Source: a virus. From it: a stretch of DNA of 64,000 bases. A program made the position numbers and the translations under genes. Within the stretch, counting starts at the first letter, position 1. Each line of letters begins with the position of its first letter. Under the pieces are notes generated by a model. The model had not been told where the DNA came from, did not search any database, and worked only from the letters and a program-made list of their open reading frames with translations. The stretch spans positions 1 through 64,000 of IMG/VR virus record IMGVR_UViG_3300001846_000277; one strand, given 5' to 3'. Positions 44,093 to 53,017 of this stretch are shown piece by piece.

Positions 44093-45338
44093 AACTTTTT
44101 GTTTACACCCTTTTACAGGTCTTGCTACCAGAGAAGACGGTGCAATCAAAGTATGCTGTCGTAGTCAACCAATTGGCTGGATACAAGATGAAACATTGGA
44201 AAGTGCATGGAATAACAAAAACATGCTTAGAGTTCGTGAGCAAGTATTAAATAATGAAATACCAGCCGAATGTGTTCCTTGCTTTGATTTAGAAGCACAG
44301 GGTGTAGAAAGTTTAAGACAAAGACATATAAGAGACAGTTTTCCTGATGCACGTATAAACTTGTATCCTGATGCATTAGACAAACTCAATGATGACTATA
44401 CCATGCCGTTTGAGTTTCCTACTATTGAGATAAAAATTAACAACTTGTGCAATCTCAAGTGTAGAATGTGCAATCCATTAGACAGCACACAGTGGAAAGA
44501 CTGGGAAGAAGTAGAACAGTTTTATGAGGCAGAAGACAACTACTTAGTGGATGCTGTGCGCAAACTAGGATTAACACGAGCACCATACATTGGCTTGTTT
44601 GAAGATAGTGCAGAGTTTTGGAGCAATCTTGAAAAATTGCTTCCATATTTCCGCAGAATTGATTTTGCTGGTGGCGAACCACTGATGGATCCTAGTCACT
44701 ATCGCATTTTAGATATGTTAGCACCATACGGCGAAAACATTGAAATAAAGTATGCTACAAACGGCACAGTGACGGGTATAAAGGGCGGAAGAACCATACA
44801 CGACTATTGGCCTAAGTTTAAAAACGTGGTCGTAAATGTAAGCATAGACGGGCTACACGATGTGTATGAATACATTAGAGGCAATGGTAAGTTTGAAGAA
44901 GTGGAAGAAAATGTCAAAATCTTTAAGAGCTTTCCCAATGTTAAATATGTTGTAGGTGCTTGCACTGTCCAAGCAGGTAATGTTTTACAATTGCCACAGA
45001 TTATCGATTATTTTTTAAACACAATGGGCATTGTGTTTTACTCGCACAGAGTAAACTATCCAAATGTTTTAAGTGCTCAGTGTTTACCAAACAAATACAA
45101 GCAAAAAGTTGTAAAAGAATTAATTAAAATTAAAGAAGATGTAAAAAAATATCCTATTATGAGTTTAAACGATAAGTTACTACCTATTACATTACGACAA
45201 ATTGATGATAATATTAACTTTCTATTAGCCAAGGACTTGTCTCACAAATGGCCACAAACTGTAGAGTTCAATCGTAGATTAGACAAAAGTCGTAATCAAA
45301 CAAATTTTGAAGATTTAATTAATGATTACGGAAATTAA
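44079..45338 (+). CDS. radical SAM protein with N-terminal twitch-type cysteine region, 419 aa
   Basis: C8, C26-C27 (KVCCR) and C65/C68 (CVPC) precede the core C124-x3-C128-x2-C131 (CNLKCRMC); FAGGEP follows. N-terminal TFCLHPFTGLATREDG is typical of the twitch group and related to the proteins at 29136 and 53014. It starts 14 bp before the end of the PP-loop gene. It is the first of a cassette of four rSAM genes (twitch then three SPASM-like). Confidence 0.84.
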   Translation: MHPSKTFCLHPFTGLATREDGAIKVCCRSQPIGWIQDETLESAWNNKNMLRVREQVLNNEIPAECVPCFDLEAQGVESLRQRHIRDSFPDARINLYPDALDKLNDDYTMPFEFPTIEIKINNLCNLKCRMCNPLDSTQWKDWEEVEQFYEAEDNYLVDAVRKLGLTRAPYIGLFEDSAEFWSNLEKLLPYFRRIDFAGGEPLMDPSHYRILDMLAPYGENIEIKYATNGTVTGIKGGRTIHDYWPKFKNVVVNVSIDGLHDVYEYIRGNGKFEEVEENVKIFKSFPNVKYVVGACTVQAGNVLQLPQIIDYFLNTMGIVFYSHRVNYPNVLSAQCLPNKYKQKVVKELIKIKEDVKKYPIMSLNDKLLPITLRQIDDNINFLLAKDLSHKWPQTVEFNRRLDKSRNQTNFEDLINDYGN

Positions 45339-46266
45339 AAATAATATCAATGACGATACGCTAATGATAGATATGAGTATTGGTAATATTTGTAATTATC
45401 AATGTTGGTATTGTTTTAAAGGAGCCCACGAAGGTAATCATAAATGGTTTGATTACGATATATTAATTAAGAATACAGACAGACTGCTCAAATGGTATAT
45501 GAGTCAAGGTAAAACTAAATTTGATATTCATTTTGTAGGCGGTGAACCCACACACTGGCCAAAGTTACTAGATTATATAAAATATTTAAAAGACAACTAC
45601 AACTGTTTAATTAGTATGACCAGCAATGGTAGTAAAAAATTAGACTTATGGAATAAATTTGCCAAATATTTTGACAAAATACATCTAAGCTATCATCATA
45701 AACAGGCCAATCTACAGTCATTCATTAATGTTGCTGATTTACTGTATAAAAATAAAGTTATTGTAAGTGCTAGTGTAATGATGGATCCGTTAGATTGGGA
45801 CAAATGTATATCAGCAATTAAACAAATGAAAAAAAGCAAGTATCGCTGGACTATTAGATATTCAGAAATTTTAAGTCATGAAAAATATACAGAAAAACAA
45901 AAAATTATTTTAAAAAAACATAAAGCTCGTAGTGCTAATCCTTTTTGGTTTTTTATTAATAACAAATACAAATCAACTAAAATATATGTAGACAAGAAAC
46001 GTGTGCCAGACAATTATATTTTAGTAAATAAACTTAATAATTTCAAAGATTGGAAATGTAATTTAGGATTAGACTGGATACATGTTAGCCCAAACGGTGA
46101 ATTAAGTGGAACATGTGGACAACATTTATTTGGCGAAGATAAAAATTATAATTTTAGACAAAAAACATTTTATAAAAAGTTTAATCCTACATTACAACCT
46201 GTTATTTGTAATCAAAGCGAATGTAAGTGTATGCCGGAGACTAATATCAGTAAATGTTTAGTGTAG
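45322..46266 (+). CDS. radical SAM protein with cysteine-rich C-terminus, 314 aa
   Basis: C24-x3-C28-x2-C31 (CNYQCWYC), FVGGEPTHWP and a C-terminal cluster (WKCNLG; GTCGQH; CNQSECKC). It is the closest relative in the window of the protein at 52109-53017 (CNYQCGYC; CNLGVD; CSKYTCPC). Overlaps neighbours by 13-17 bp. The reaction is unknown. Confidence 0.83.
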   Translation: MITEIKNNINDDTLMIDMSIGNICNYQCWYCFKGAHEGNHKWFDYDILIKNTDRLLKWYMSQGKTKFDIHFVGGEPTHWPKLLDYIKYLKDNYNCLISMTSNGSKKLDLWNKFAKYFDKIHLSYHHKQANLQSFINVADLLYKNKVIVSASVMMDPLDWDKCISAIKQMKKSKYRWTIRYSEILSHEKYTEKQKIILKKHKARSANPFWFFINNKYKSTKIYVDKKRVPDNYILVNKLNNFKDWKCNLGLDWIHVSPNGELSGTCGQHLFGEDKNYNFRQKTFYKKFNPTLQPVICNQSECKCMPETNISKCLV

Positions 46267-47150
46267 AAAACAGATGGCCACATTATAGAGATAGTGTAAA
46301 AGTAGAATGGAACCTAGGTAAGCGTTGCAACCTAGATTGTTCTTATTGTCCTCCTGAAATACATGACCAACACAGTCCGCATACAAACGTAGGCAAACTT
46401 TTTGATACTGTAGATACGCTTTCCAAAATAGACAATGTGCGAATTAGTTTTACAGGAGGCGAGCCTTGTGTGCATCCTCAATTTGAACAATTGATAGAAT
46501 ATGCTAGACCAAAAATTAAATGGCTTAGTGTAACCACTAATGGAACAAGGAAGTCAGACTTCTATTTAAATTTACGTGTAAATTATATTGTTTTTAGTTT
46601 ACATTTTGAAGACGTTGACTGGAGTGTGAGACTTAATAACATAATTTATCTTGCCGGCACATTAGGAGGCACAAAATTTCCAAAAGATTATCATGTAATG
46701 GTAATGGCTCATCAAGATTATATGCCCGAAGTAAAATTAGCAACAAGATGGTTACTCGAGCATAATATTCCGTTTAGTATTAGACGTATACGTTGGACTG
46801 AAAAACATGATTGGTTTGACGATATGCGTTATAATTTAAAAGATCTAGAATGGATTAAAAGCACAGAAACAACTGCCAAGCCAAATACGCTTGTTGATAG
46901 CAAAGAACTAATGCACACTAACGATATACTTAAAAATAAATTAAATATGTTTAAAGGTTGGCAATGTAGAGCAGGAATAGAAAGTTTAATGATCAATTGG
47001 GACGGCGAAGTGCATAGAGCAACCTGTAGAGTTGGTGGCAGTCTGGGAAATATATACGAAGGAACATTTGTTAGACCAGAACAAAATATAATTTGCACTA
47101 GGAATTGGTGCACTTGTGCAGCAGATGTAAATATTACAAAATGGAAGTAG
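46254..47150 (+). CDS. radical SAM protein with cysteine-rich C-terminus, 298 aa
   Basis: C25-x3-C29-x2-C32 (CNLDCSYC) then CPPEIHD, a TGGEP region and late cysteines (WQCRAG; TCRV; CTRNWCTC). The motif pattern is closest to the protein at 35082-35996. It is the third rSAM of the rightward cassette. The substrate is unknown. Confidence 0.83.
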   Translation: MFSVENRWPHYRDSVKVEWNLGKRCNLDCSYCPPEIHDQHSPHTNVGKLFDTVDTLSKIDNVRISFTGGEPCVHPQFEQLIEYARPKIKWLSVTTNGTRKSDFYLNLRVNYIVFSLHFEDVDWSVRLNNIIYLAGTLGGTKFPKDYHVMVMAHQDYMPEVKLATRWLLEHNIPFSIRRIRWTEKHDWFDDMRYNLKDLEWIKSTETTAKPNTLVDSKELMHTNDILKNKLNMFKGWQCRAGIESLMINWDGEVHRATCRVGGSLGNIYEGTFVRPEQNIICTRNWCTCAADVNITKWK

Positions 47151-48202
47151 ATGCAATAAAATTAACCAAACCCGAACCTATGATGGTTACATGGGATATC
47201 GGTAGAAGATGTAATTTTGATTGTAGTTATTGTGAAAGCACACGGCACAATACTTATAGTCCTCCTACAAGTTGGGCTAATTTGTGTGCTACGCTAGATT
47301 TTATAAAACAATACACAAGATTATATAATCAACCCAATGCTAACATTGGATTTACTGGTGGCGAACCAACTGTAAATCCACGCTTCTGGGACTTTGTAGG
47401 AAAAATAAACAACGAAACTGAATTTCAAGTTGGTATGACCAGCAACGGCACATGGCCAGAAAAGCATATTGATTTTATTAAACAAAACTTTGTAGGCATA
47501 ACACTAAGTTATCATGCCGAAGCAAATCTTTTTAGCAAAGAACGCACAATTAACAATGCAATCTTAATAAAAGAAGCAGATATGTGGCTTACTGTAAATG
47601 TAATGATGCATACCGACCACTGGGATGAATGTGTTGAAGTTCACGAAAAACTCAAATCACACGGTATAGACAGCAAACCTACCATGATTGGTGACGGCAA
47701 CTTAGGTGTCACAGATTGGTTTGAGGACACAGAAGGTGTTCAGCGTAGGACCAGTCATCCATATACCAAACAACAACAAGAATGGTATCTACGAGAAAAA
47801 GGTTTGCCCACAAATATAGTGGAAAAAATTACTGAAGGCTATGAATTACCAAGAGGCTGCTGTGGTGCTAGAAGTATAGAAGGTAGTTGTAATGGCTGTT
47901 GGCAGAATGTAGAAGCAGTGAACACCAACTTCAAAGACTGGTATTGTGCTGTTAACCGTTATTTCCTACACATTGATCAACACACAGAAAAAGTATATCA
48001 CCATCAAACCTGTCAAACCAGTTTCAGTGGCAGGAAAGGACCAATAGGCAGACTCAGCAATCCTGATGGTATACTAAACTATGCTTATGAAAACAGAGAT
48101 AGGATCATACGCTGCCCGCACAGTAGATGTGGTTGCGGTATGTGTGTTCCTAAAGCTAGGTCACTTGATGTTTTTCAACAAATTGTTGGCTCGGGTTTGT
48201 AG
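47141..48202 (+). CDS. radical SAM protein with extended cysteine-rich C-terminus, 353 aa
   Basis: C24-x3-C28-x2-C31 (CNFDCSYC), FTGGEPTVNP, then a long C-terminal region with GCCGARS, GSCNGC, WYCAV, TCQTSFSG and a final CPHSRCGCGMC. It closely matches the protein at 51067-52116 in domain order. The start at 47141 overlaps the previous stop by 10 bp; an ATG at 47105 in the same frame lies further inside the previous gene. Its 3' end overlaps the opposite-strand rSAM by 47 bp. Confidence 0.83.
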   Translation: MEVDAIKLTKPEPMMVTWDIGRRCNFDCSYCESTRHNTYSPPTSWANLCATLDFIKQYTRLYNQPNANIGFTGGEPTVNPRFWDFVGKINNETEFQVGMTSNGTWPEKHIDFIKQNFVGITLSYHAEANLFSKERTINNAILIKEADMWLTVNVMMHTDHWDECVEVHEKLKSHGIDSKPTMIGDGNLGVTDWFEDTEGVQRRTSHPYTKQQQEWYLREKGLPTNIVEKITEGYELPRGCCGARSIEGSCNGCWQNVEAVNTNFKDWYCAVNRYFLHIDQHTEKVYHHQTCQTSFSGRKGPIGRLSNPDGILNYAYENRDRIIRCPHSRCGCGMCVPKARSLDVFQQIVGSGL

Positions 48203-49202
48203 TAAGATTGCCACAGGTTCTAGCACAAGTATATAATTTGTATGTAGTCCAGTAGCGTTTCCAAACGCTTGTATATCCAGGCTTGCTGATAACTTGTTTG
48301 ATGCTTTGGTTGCGTAAATTTGTGTTGCCTAAGTCTGCTATCAAAAACTCATATTGACTTTTGATTTTTTGTTTTGCTTCATAAAATGGGTCTTGCCTAA
48401 TGTGATAGTTGTAAGGTATGCTGGCTAAAAAGCAGCAAGGCATCAAATCTAAGTGTGCGTCTATGTAAACTTCATGTTGCTTTTTTGCCCAACAGTCTAT
48501 TACGCTTGCTTCTACTAGATCTGGTATTTGTTCAGGGTCAATAGGTTGTGTGGGCGTGTGTGGTTCTAGTGTGTCTATAACATATCCTAGATTGTTTTTT
48601 ACTGAGAAGCTGTTTTCAAAAGCAAATCTACTGCTGTCTTTCATAGTGAAATATTTAAATCCATAGTATTTTGCGACTTCTTGTGCTGCTTTTACTTGAT
48701 CAGCGTTGTGCTTGAATCTTATCATACTCCATTCTGCTGTGCCACCGGCATTAATAAATGTTCTAGCATTGTTTATGATTTTGTTGTAGTCAGTGTTGAT
48801 CCTATATCTACTGTGGGTATTGGCTAATCCGTCTATGGCAAAAACAACTTTGTGTTCTGCGGGCAAATGTTTTGGCAGGTCTTTCCACCAACGTTCATTT
48901 CGTAAACTACCATTGGTGTGTATGTCGATATAGATATCATCATCCTTTACCCAGTCTAACATTTTAACCAAATGAAAGTTTAGCAACGGATCACCAAAGT
49001 TGCCACAGAACGTAATTTTTTCAATTTGTCTCTTGACTTCTTCGTCAAAAACCTGTATAAAGTCGTTAAAGGTCCAGTCTGCTTCACGTAACAAAGGATT
49101 TTGTATGCCGCCATGATAGTTCCTGCTACACATAGGGCATTGTGCTTGACAGCGATTTGATATTTCTATGTGGACGCTTTTGAGATTTGTAAAACTAAAC
49201 AC
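48156..49202 (-). CDS. radical SAM protein with cysteine-rich C-terminus, 348 aa (GTG start)
   Basis: C18-x3-C22-x2-C25 (CQAQCPMC), CGNFGDP in place of GGEP, then MPCCFLAS and a CARTCG end. Paralogue of 30566-31567 and 31567-32646. It begins at GTG, 4 nt after a TATAAATA core, so its mRNA would be leaderless. It is a single-gene leftward unit facing the rightward cassette. Confidence 0.82.
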   Translation of the reverse strand: MFSFTNLKSVHIEISNRCQAQCPMCSRNYHGGIQNPLLREADWTFNDFIQVFDEEVKRQIEKITFCGNFGDPLLNFHLVKMLDWVKDDDIYIDIHTNGSLRNERWWKDLPKHLPAEHKVVFAIDGLANTHSRYRINTDYNKIINNARTFINAGGTAEWSMIRFKHNADQVKAAQEVAKYYGFKYFTMKDSSRFAFENSFSVKNNLGYVIDTLEPHTPTQPIDPEQIPDLVEASVIDCWAKKQHEVYIDAHLDLMPCCFLASIPYNYHIRQDPFYEAKQKIKSQYEFLIADLGNTNLRNQSIKQVISKPGYTSVWKRYWTTYKLYTCARTCGNLTTNPSQQFVEKHQVT

Positions 49203-49206
49203 TTTT

Positions 49207-49236
49207 TATTTATATACGCACTTAACGAACTAAATA
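49207..49236. promoter_or_regulatory. divergent late-type promoters, leaderless configuration
   Basis: Minus: TATAAATA (49207-49214) within the 17-nt element (49207-49223) shared with 32668-32684, 4 nt before the GTG at 49202. Plus: CTAAATA (49230-49236), 4 nt before the ATG at 49241. Confidence 0.6.
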
Positions 49237-49240
49237 CCAT

Positions 49241-49990
49241 ATGGATCATATAGAGTTTTATCAGCAGCATAAAAATGCCGCAACAGAATTACGTCCGCTT
49301 CCAGATTATGGATTAGAAGATCAAGCACGTTGGATTATTTCAGGACATGGCTATCAATATCTAGAACTAGACTGGATGTTCCCTACTGCTCAATGGCAAA
49401 AGGAAAGCAATTTAGCTGAACCTTATTATGTAGCACATAGAGATGAAGCCACAGGAGAAGGCACACACAATGGATGGAGTAGTTGTGTGCTACACGGTAT
49501 AGGCATAGACAAAACCAATGTGTATCAAACATACGGATATGAAACAGAGCCCACATATTCATGGACTGAACTAGGAGAAAAGTGTAAAAGCATACGCATG
49601 TTCTTTGAAACTGTGTTTCCAGCAGAACGTTTTGCTAGAATACGCTTTATGCGATTAGCACCTGGTGGTTGGATATCACCGCACAATGACTTTTCACCCA
49701 TGGTAACTTCAGAAAATCTTTTTGACTTTCCTATACCTGTGAACATTGCTGTAGATCATCCTGACAATTGCCACATGACCATAAAAGACTCTGGAGTAGT
49801 TCCTTTTGAATCTGGAAAGATGTGTTTAGTAAACATATTCCGTGATCACAGTGTAGTAAACTTCAGTGACCGACCAAGAATACACATTATTGCTCACTGT
49901 TATTTAGGCAATCGCAAAAAAGAATACTGTGAACTAATTGTAGATAGTTATCGTAAACAACATGAACGTATATCCAAGCAAATTCACTGA
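49241..49990 (+). CDS. 2OG-Fe(II) oxygenase-type protein (aspartyl/asparaginyl beta-hydroxylase-like), 249 aa
   Basis: WISPHNDFSPM is the HxD motif and FRDHSVVNFSDRPRIHII the distal His plus Arg. PFESGKMCLVN between them fits the beta-strand order of Asp/Asn beta-hydroxylases. The length matches the family. It is expressed from a leaderless late promoter and overlaps the next gene by 29 bp. Hydroxylation of an Asp or Asn-containing peptide is possible; the real substrate is unknown. Confidence 0.73.
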   Translation: MDHIEFYQQHKNAATELRPLPDYGLEDQARWIISGHGYQYLELDWMFPTAQWQKESNLAEPYYVAHRDEATGEGTHNGWSSCVLHGIGIDKTNVYQTYGYETEPTYSWTELGEKCKSIRMFFETVFPAERFARIRFMRLAPGGWISPHNDFSPMVTSENLFDFPIPVNIAVDHPDNCHMTIKDSGVVPFESGKMCLVNIFRDHSVVNFSDRPRIHIIAHCYLGNRKKEYCELIVDSYRKQHERISKQIH

Positions 49991-51119
49991 TAATAAAACC
50001 TGTGTGTGTATTGTAAACGATGTTGCTGAATACACTGTGGACCGAGAACTGGTTGTAAATCGTGCTGACTACACAATCAGCAACTTAACTGGCCAGGGCT
50101 ATACTGTGTTTGAACATACCAGCGTAGACAAACTGCTACAACGTGCCTGTGGCAAATACGATCGTGCTGTTGTAATCAGTGCTGGCACAGAATTCGTCAA
50201 CGGCACACAGTTTTTTGACACCCATCCTGAAGAATATGATTTGCTGTGCCACATACTGGACGGTGGCGATGCCTATTACGGAATACACCCACAATGTTTC
50301 AGCATCAACTTACAAACCTATGTTAACCTAGGCTGTCCTGAATTTGGAAAACCACAGTTCTTTACAGATTACCAAGCACTTGAACCAATGCGCAGTCACA
50401 GTAATATACACGACGACTACTTACCAACATGGGTAGGCGCTGGAAAAATTATTGTAAACTACAAACACAAACAAGCAGGGTGGAATCTAATCAAGACCAT
50501 GCTGGACAATCATCGTAGTATTCAAGCCTACTCAGGCGATCAACGTGCGGGCAAGTTTTATCAATACAGGGGTGGAGAGACCTCAAGCTATATCTATCAA
50601 AAATATAATTATTGTTTAACTACACATGTTCACACACAAGCAACAGGCAAGCCCAACTATCCAAGAGTGTATGACACACCCATTATGCGTCTTGTAGCGC
50701 CTGCTAATCCTGCTGCTGCTGAACAACGTGGCCCTGCTGCTGAATACATATACTATGATTACAATTTGTCAGCATTGGAAGCAGCAGGAGGCGGCATACA
50801 TGTTGATCCTGTGAACACACCTGATGATTTTGTAGCACACATACCCAAAGACAATCCACAAGGCACAGTGATTGACATGAGCAACATATTCTGTTATGAA
50901 GGCACTGCTGCTATGTATAGTTTACGCTACAGAGTGGCGCAAGAGAATAAACTAATTGAATTGCTACAACAAGAACTAGGTGATGCTACTGTGATATTTG
51001 ATCAACGGGCAGCAGAGGGTATACAGCCTTGGCGGGCGGAAACAGGCTTGGTGAAAGATCTCACACTTACTGATTTTGACTGTTTAGATCTGCCATCATG
51101 GCATCAAACTGTGATTTAG
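49962..51119 (+). CDS. hypothetical protein, 385 aa
   Basis: A large soluble protein with two halves separated by an Ala-rich stretch (ANPAAAEQRGPAA, around residue 248). The first half has AVVISAGTEF, LLCHILDGGDAYYGIHPQC and further beta segments that faintly recall nucleotide-sugar-binding enzymes; the second half (YYDYNLSALE, VIDMSNIFCY) is unlike anything I recognise. It is coupled to the beta-hydroxylase-like gene and converges with the rSAM at 51067-52116 over 53 bp. Possibly a glycan enzyme; no family assigned. Confidence 0.6.
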   Translation: MNVYPSKFTDNKTCVCIVNDVAEYTVDRELVVNRADYTISNLTGQGYTVFEHTSVDKLLQRACGKYDRAVVISAGTEFVNGTQFFDTHPEEYDLLCHILDGGDAYYGIHPQCFSINLQTYVNLGCPEFGKPQFFTDYQALEPMRSHSNIHDDYLPTWVGAGKIIVNYKHKQAGWNLIKTMLDNHRSIQAYSGDQRAGKFYQYRGGETSSYIYQKYNYCLTTHVHTQATGKPNYPRVYDTPIMRLVAPANPAAAEQRGPAAEYIYYDYNLSALEAAGGGIHVDPVNTPDDFVAHIPKDNPQGTVIDMSNIFCYEGTAAMYSLRYRVAQENKLIELLQQELGDATVIFDQRAAEGIQPWRAETGLVKDLTLTDFDCLDLPSWHQTVI

Positions 51120-52116
51120 TTCGTGCTTTAGGCGCACATATACCACACCAACAACTTGATTTTTTACAAACTATGCCGCGATTGTGTGCTGATTCTAACA
51201 TAGCATCTGGATCGCTCAAATTGCCAATAGGTCCTACACTGCCTGAATAATTCATCCTACAGTCTTTGTTTGTAAAAACTTCGCCTGTGTTTTGTCTAAT
51301 ATACAAAAAATGATCTGCTACACTACAATGCCAGTTTTTGAATCTGTTGTCAACACGTTTGGTATCACAGCCGCCGGCACACAGCGTTTTGCCACCGCAA
51401 CAGGCTCTGCCTTCAGCACTGAGATTCAGTCCTTTTACCAACGCATGAGCAATTTTGTCTTTTATACCAACTCTGCGGCCCAACAAATATTCTGCTTGTT
51501 CAGCAGTATAGTTCCAACGCATGTCCAACCAATGATGGTCAATCTGTCTTGGTAGATGTGGTATGTGATAGGCTTTACACCATTCAATCATTTGAACACA
51601 GTCTTCCCAATGTCTTGGATCCATCATGATGTTTACACAAAAGTTTTTGTCCTTGCCTTTACAATACATGATGTTTTGTCTAACCATGTCTTTTTGTTTT
51701 TGGGTAGCACTGGCATGATAGCTTATTGTGTAATAGTCCACAAACTCTGATACTCTGGTCCACTGTTTTACGCCAACTACAGCATTGGTTATAAATGCTA
51801 TGCCCATATACCAATCGTATTTTTGTCTTTTGAAGTTTATCCATTTCAGTATATCAACTATATGTGGATGGAATAGACTTTCACCACCTTGTATGTTTAA
51901 ATTGGCTTGCCTGGCTGATAGAGGACGTTCTGCCATCTTGCGATCAACATAGCGAAATATAAAATCCACAGTCTCATTACACTCGCCTAGTCCAGGATGT
52001 TCTGTTTTATTGTCATGACCATCGCCGCAATACGCACAATCAAGATTACATTTCAATGTGCTTTCCCAAGCAACTTGAAATATCCTGTCATCCTTTGGTA
52101 TTAGTGTATCAAACAT
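51067..52116 (-). CDS. radical SAM protein with extended cysteine-rich C-terminus, 349 aa
   Basis: C23-x3-C27-x2-C30 (CNLDCAYC) with QGGESLFHP in place of GGEP. C-terminal clusters ACCGGKTLCAGGC, WHCSV, DCRMNYSG and CKKSSCWCGIC parallel the rightward protein at 47141-48202. A GGAG site precedes the start. It is the last gene of the leftward operon from 57901. The reaction is unknown. Confidence 0.83.
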   Translation of the reverse strand: MFDTLIPKDDRIFQVAWESTLKCNLDCAYCGDGHDNKTEHPGLGECNETVDFIFRYVDRKMAERPLSARQANLNIQGGESLFHPHIVDILKWINFKRQKYDWYMGIAFITNAVVGVKQWTRVSEFVDYYTISYHASATQKQKDMVRQNIMYCKGKDKNFCVNIMMDPRHWEDCVQMIEWCKAYHIPHLPRQIDHHWLDMRWNYTAEQAEYLLGRRVGIKDKIAHALVKGLNLSAEGRACCGGKTLCAGGCDTKRVDNRFKNWHCSVADHFLYIRQNTGEVFTNKDCRMNYSGSVGPIGNLSDPDAMLESAHNRGIVCKKSSCWCGICAPKARTKSQFDAMMADLNSQNQ

Positions 52117-53017
52117 GTGCTCTCCACTTGGTGGTTATTGTTTCGCCGCTACATGGACAAGTGTATTTACTACATTTTACAGGTTTGATTTCAATATCGG
52201 ATAAATCGTAGATGTTGTAGCCGAGATCAGTTCCGCAATTGCCGCCAACATTGCCCTGTCTATCTATTTTTACCGTATCAACACCTAAATTACACTGCCA
52301 ACCCTCAAAGTGATTTAGATCATTTACCACAAAGTAGTTGTCGTCTGTGTGTGTTTCGCCGTCAATGCTGAATTTCGTTCTTGGCTTGCGTTGAACTTCT
52401 TGATACCAGTCCATATTAGGATATTGCTTAATTGGATCACGCACATACTCAAGTTGTTCCTCGTTGTAGCGATGTTTGCCGTCATACAAAACAGTCTTAG
52501 CAAGCACTGGAAAGAGCTTTACACCGCCCGTTACACGGTCTACAAGCGTCTTACAGCGTTCAAAGTGTAAAGGATCCATCAACACGTCAATATTTGTTTC
52601 TACACGATAATCGTATAACAGTTCAGCAACACTGAGACAATGAGCAGGGTCGCCTGATTCATGATGTAGACTTATGTGGACAACATCAAAACAATGCCAA
52701 TGTCTTTTCCACCAACTGATACTTTGACTAGCATTGGTGCTCAAGCATATTTTTATATCATGTGCCATTTTAAGTGTGTTACACAATCTTGGCAAGTGTT
52801 TCCACAATGTAGGCTCACCGCCTATAAGATACAGTCTTGTAGGTCTATCGTGTTGTTTGATATATTTTAGCAGTGCTGTTTCTAAACGATCTACTGAAGG
52901 CCAACGCACTGTGCCTTCGTTAGCACCTGGAAAGCAATAACCACACTGGTAATTACAAGTGTTGCCCAAATCTAATTCAATGACAAAGTCAGTGTCGTAG
53001 TTTTCAATACGCTTCAT
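52109..53017 (-). CDS. radical SAM protein with cysteine-rich C-terminus, 302 aa
   Basis: C21-x3-C25-x2-C28 (CNYQCGYC), IGGEPTLW and a late cluster (WQCNLG; GNCGTDL; CSKYTCPC). Parallel to 45322-46266, with the same GxN-CGT-type spacing. It starts just before the end of the upstream twitch rSAM gene, and no ribosome-binding site is obvious, suggesting translational coupling. Confidence 0.83.
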   Translation of the reverse strand: MKRIENYDTDFVIELDLGNTCNYQCGYCFPGANEGTVRWPSVDRLETALLKYIKQHDRPTRLYLIGGEPTLWKHLPRLCNTLKMAHDIKICLSTNASQSISWWKRHWHCFDVVHISLHHESGDPAHCLSVAELLYDYRVETNIDVLMDPLHFERCKTLVDRVTGGVKLFPVLAKTVLYDGKHRYNEEQLEYVRDPIKQYPNMDWYQEVQRKPRTKFSIDGETHTDDNYFVVNDLNHFEGWQCNLGVDTVKIDRQGNVGGNCGTDLGYNIYDLSDIEIKPVKCSKYTCPCSGETITTKWRAHV

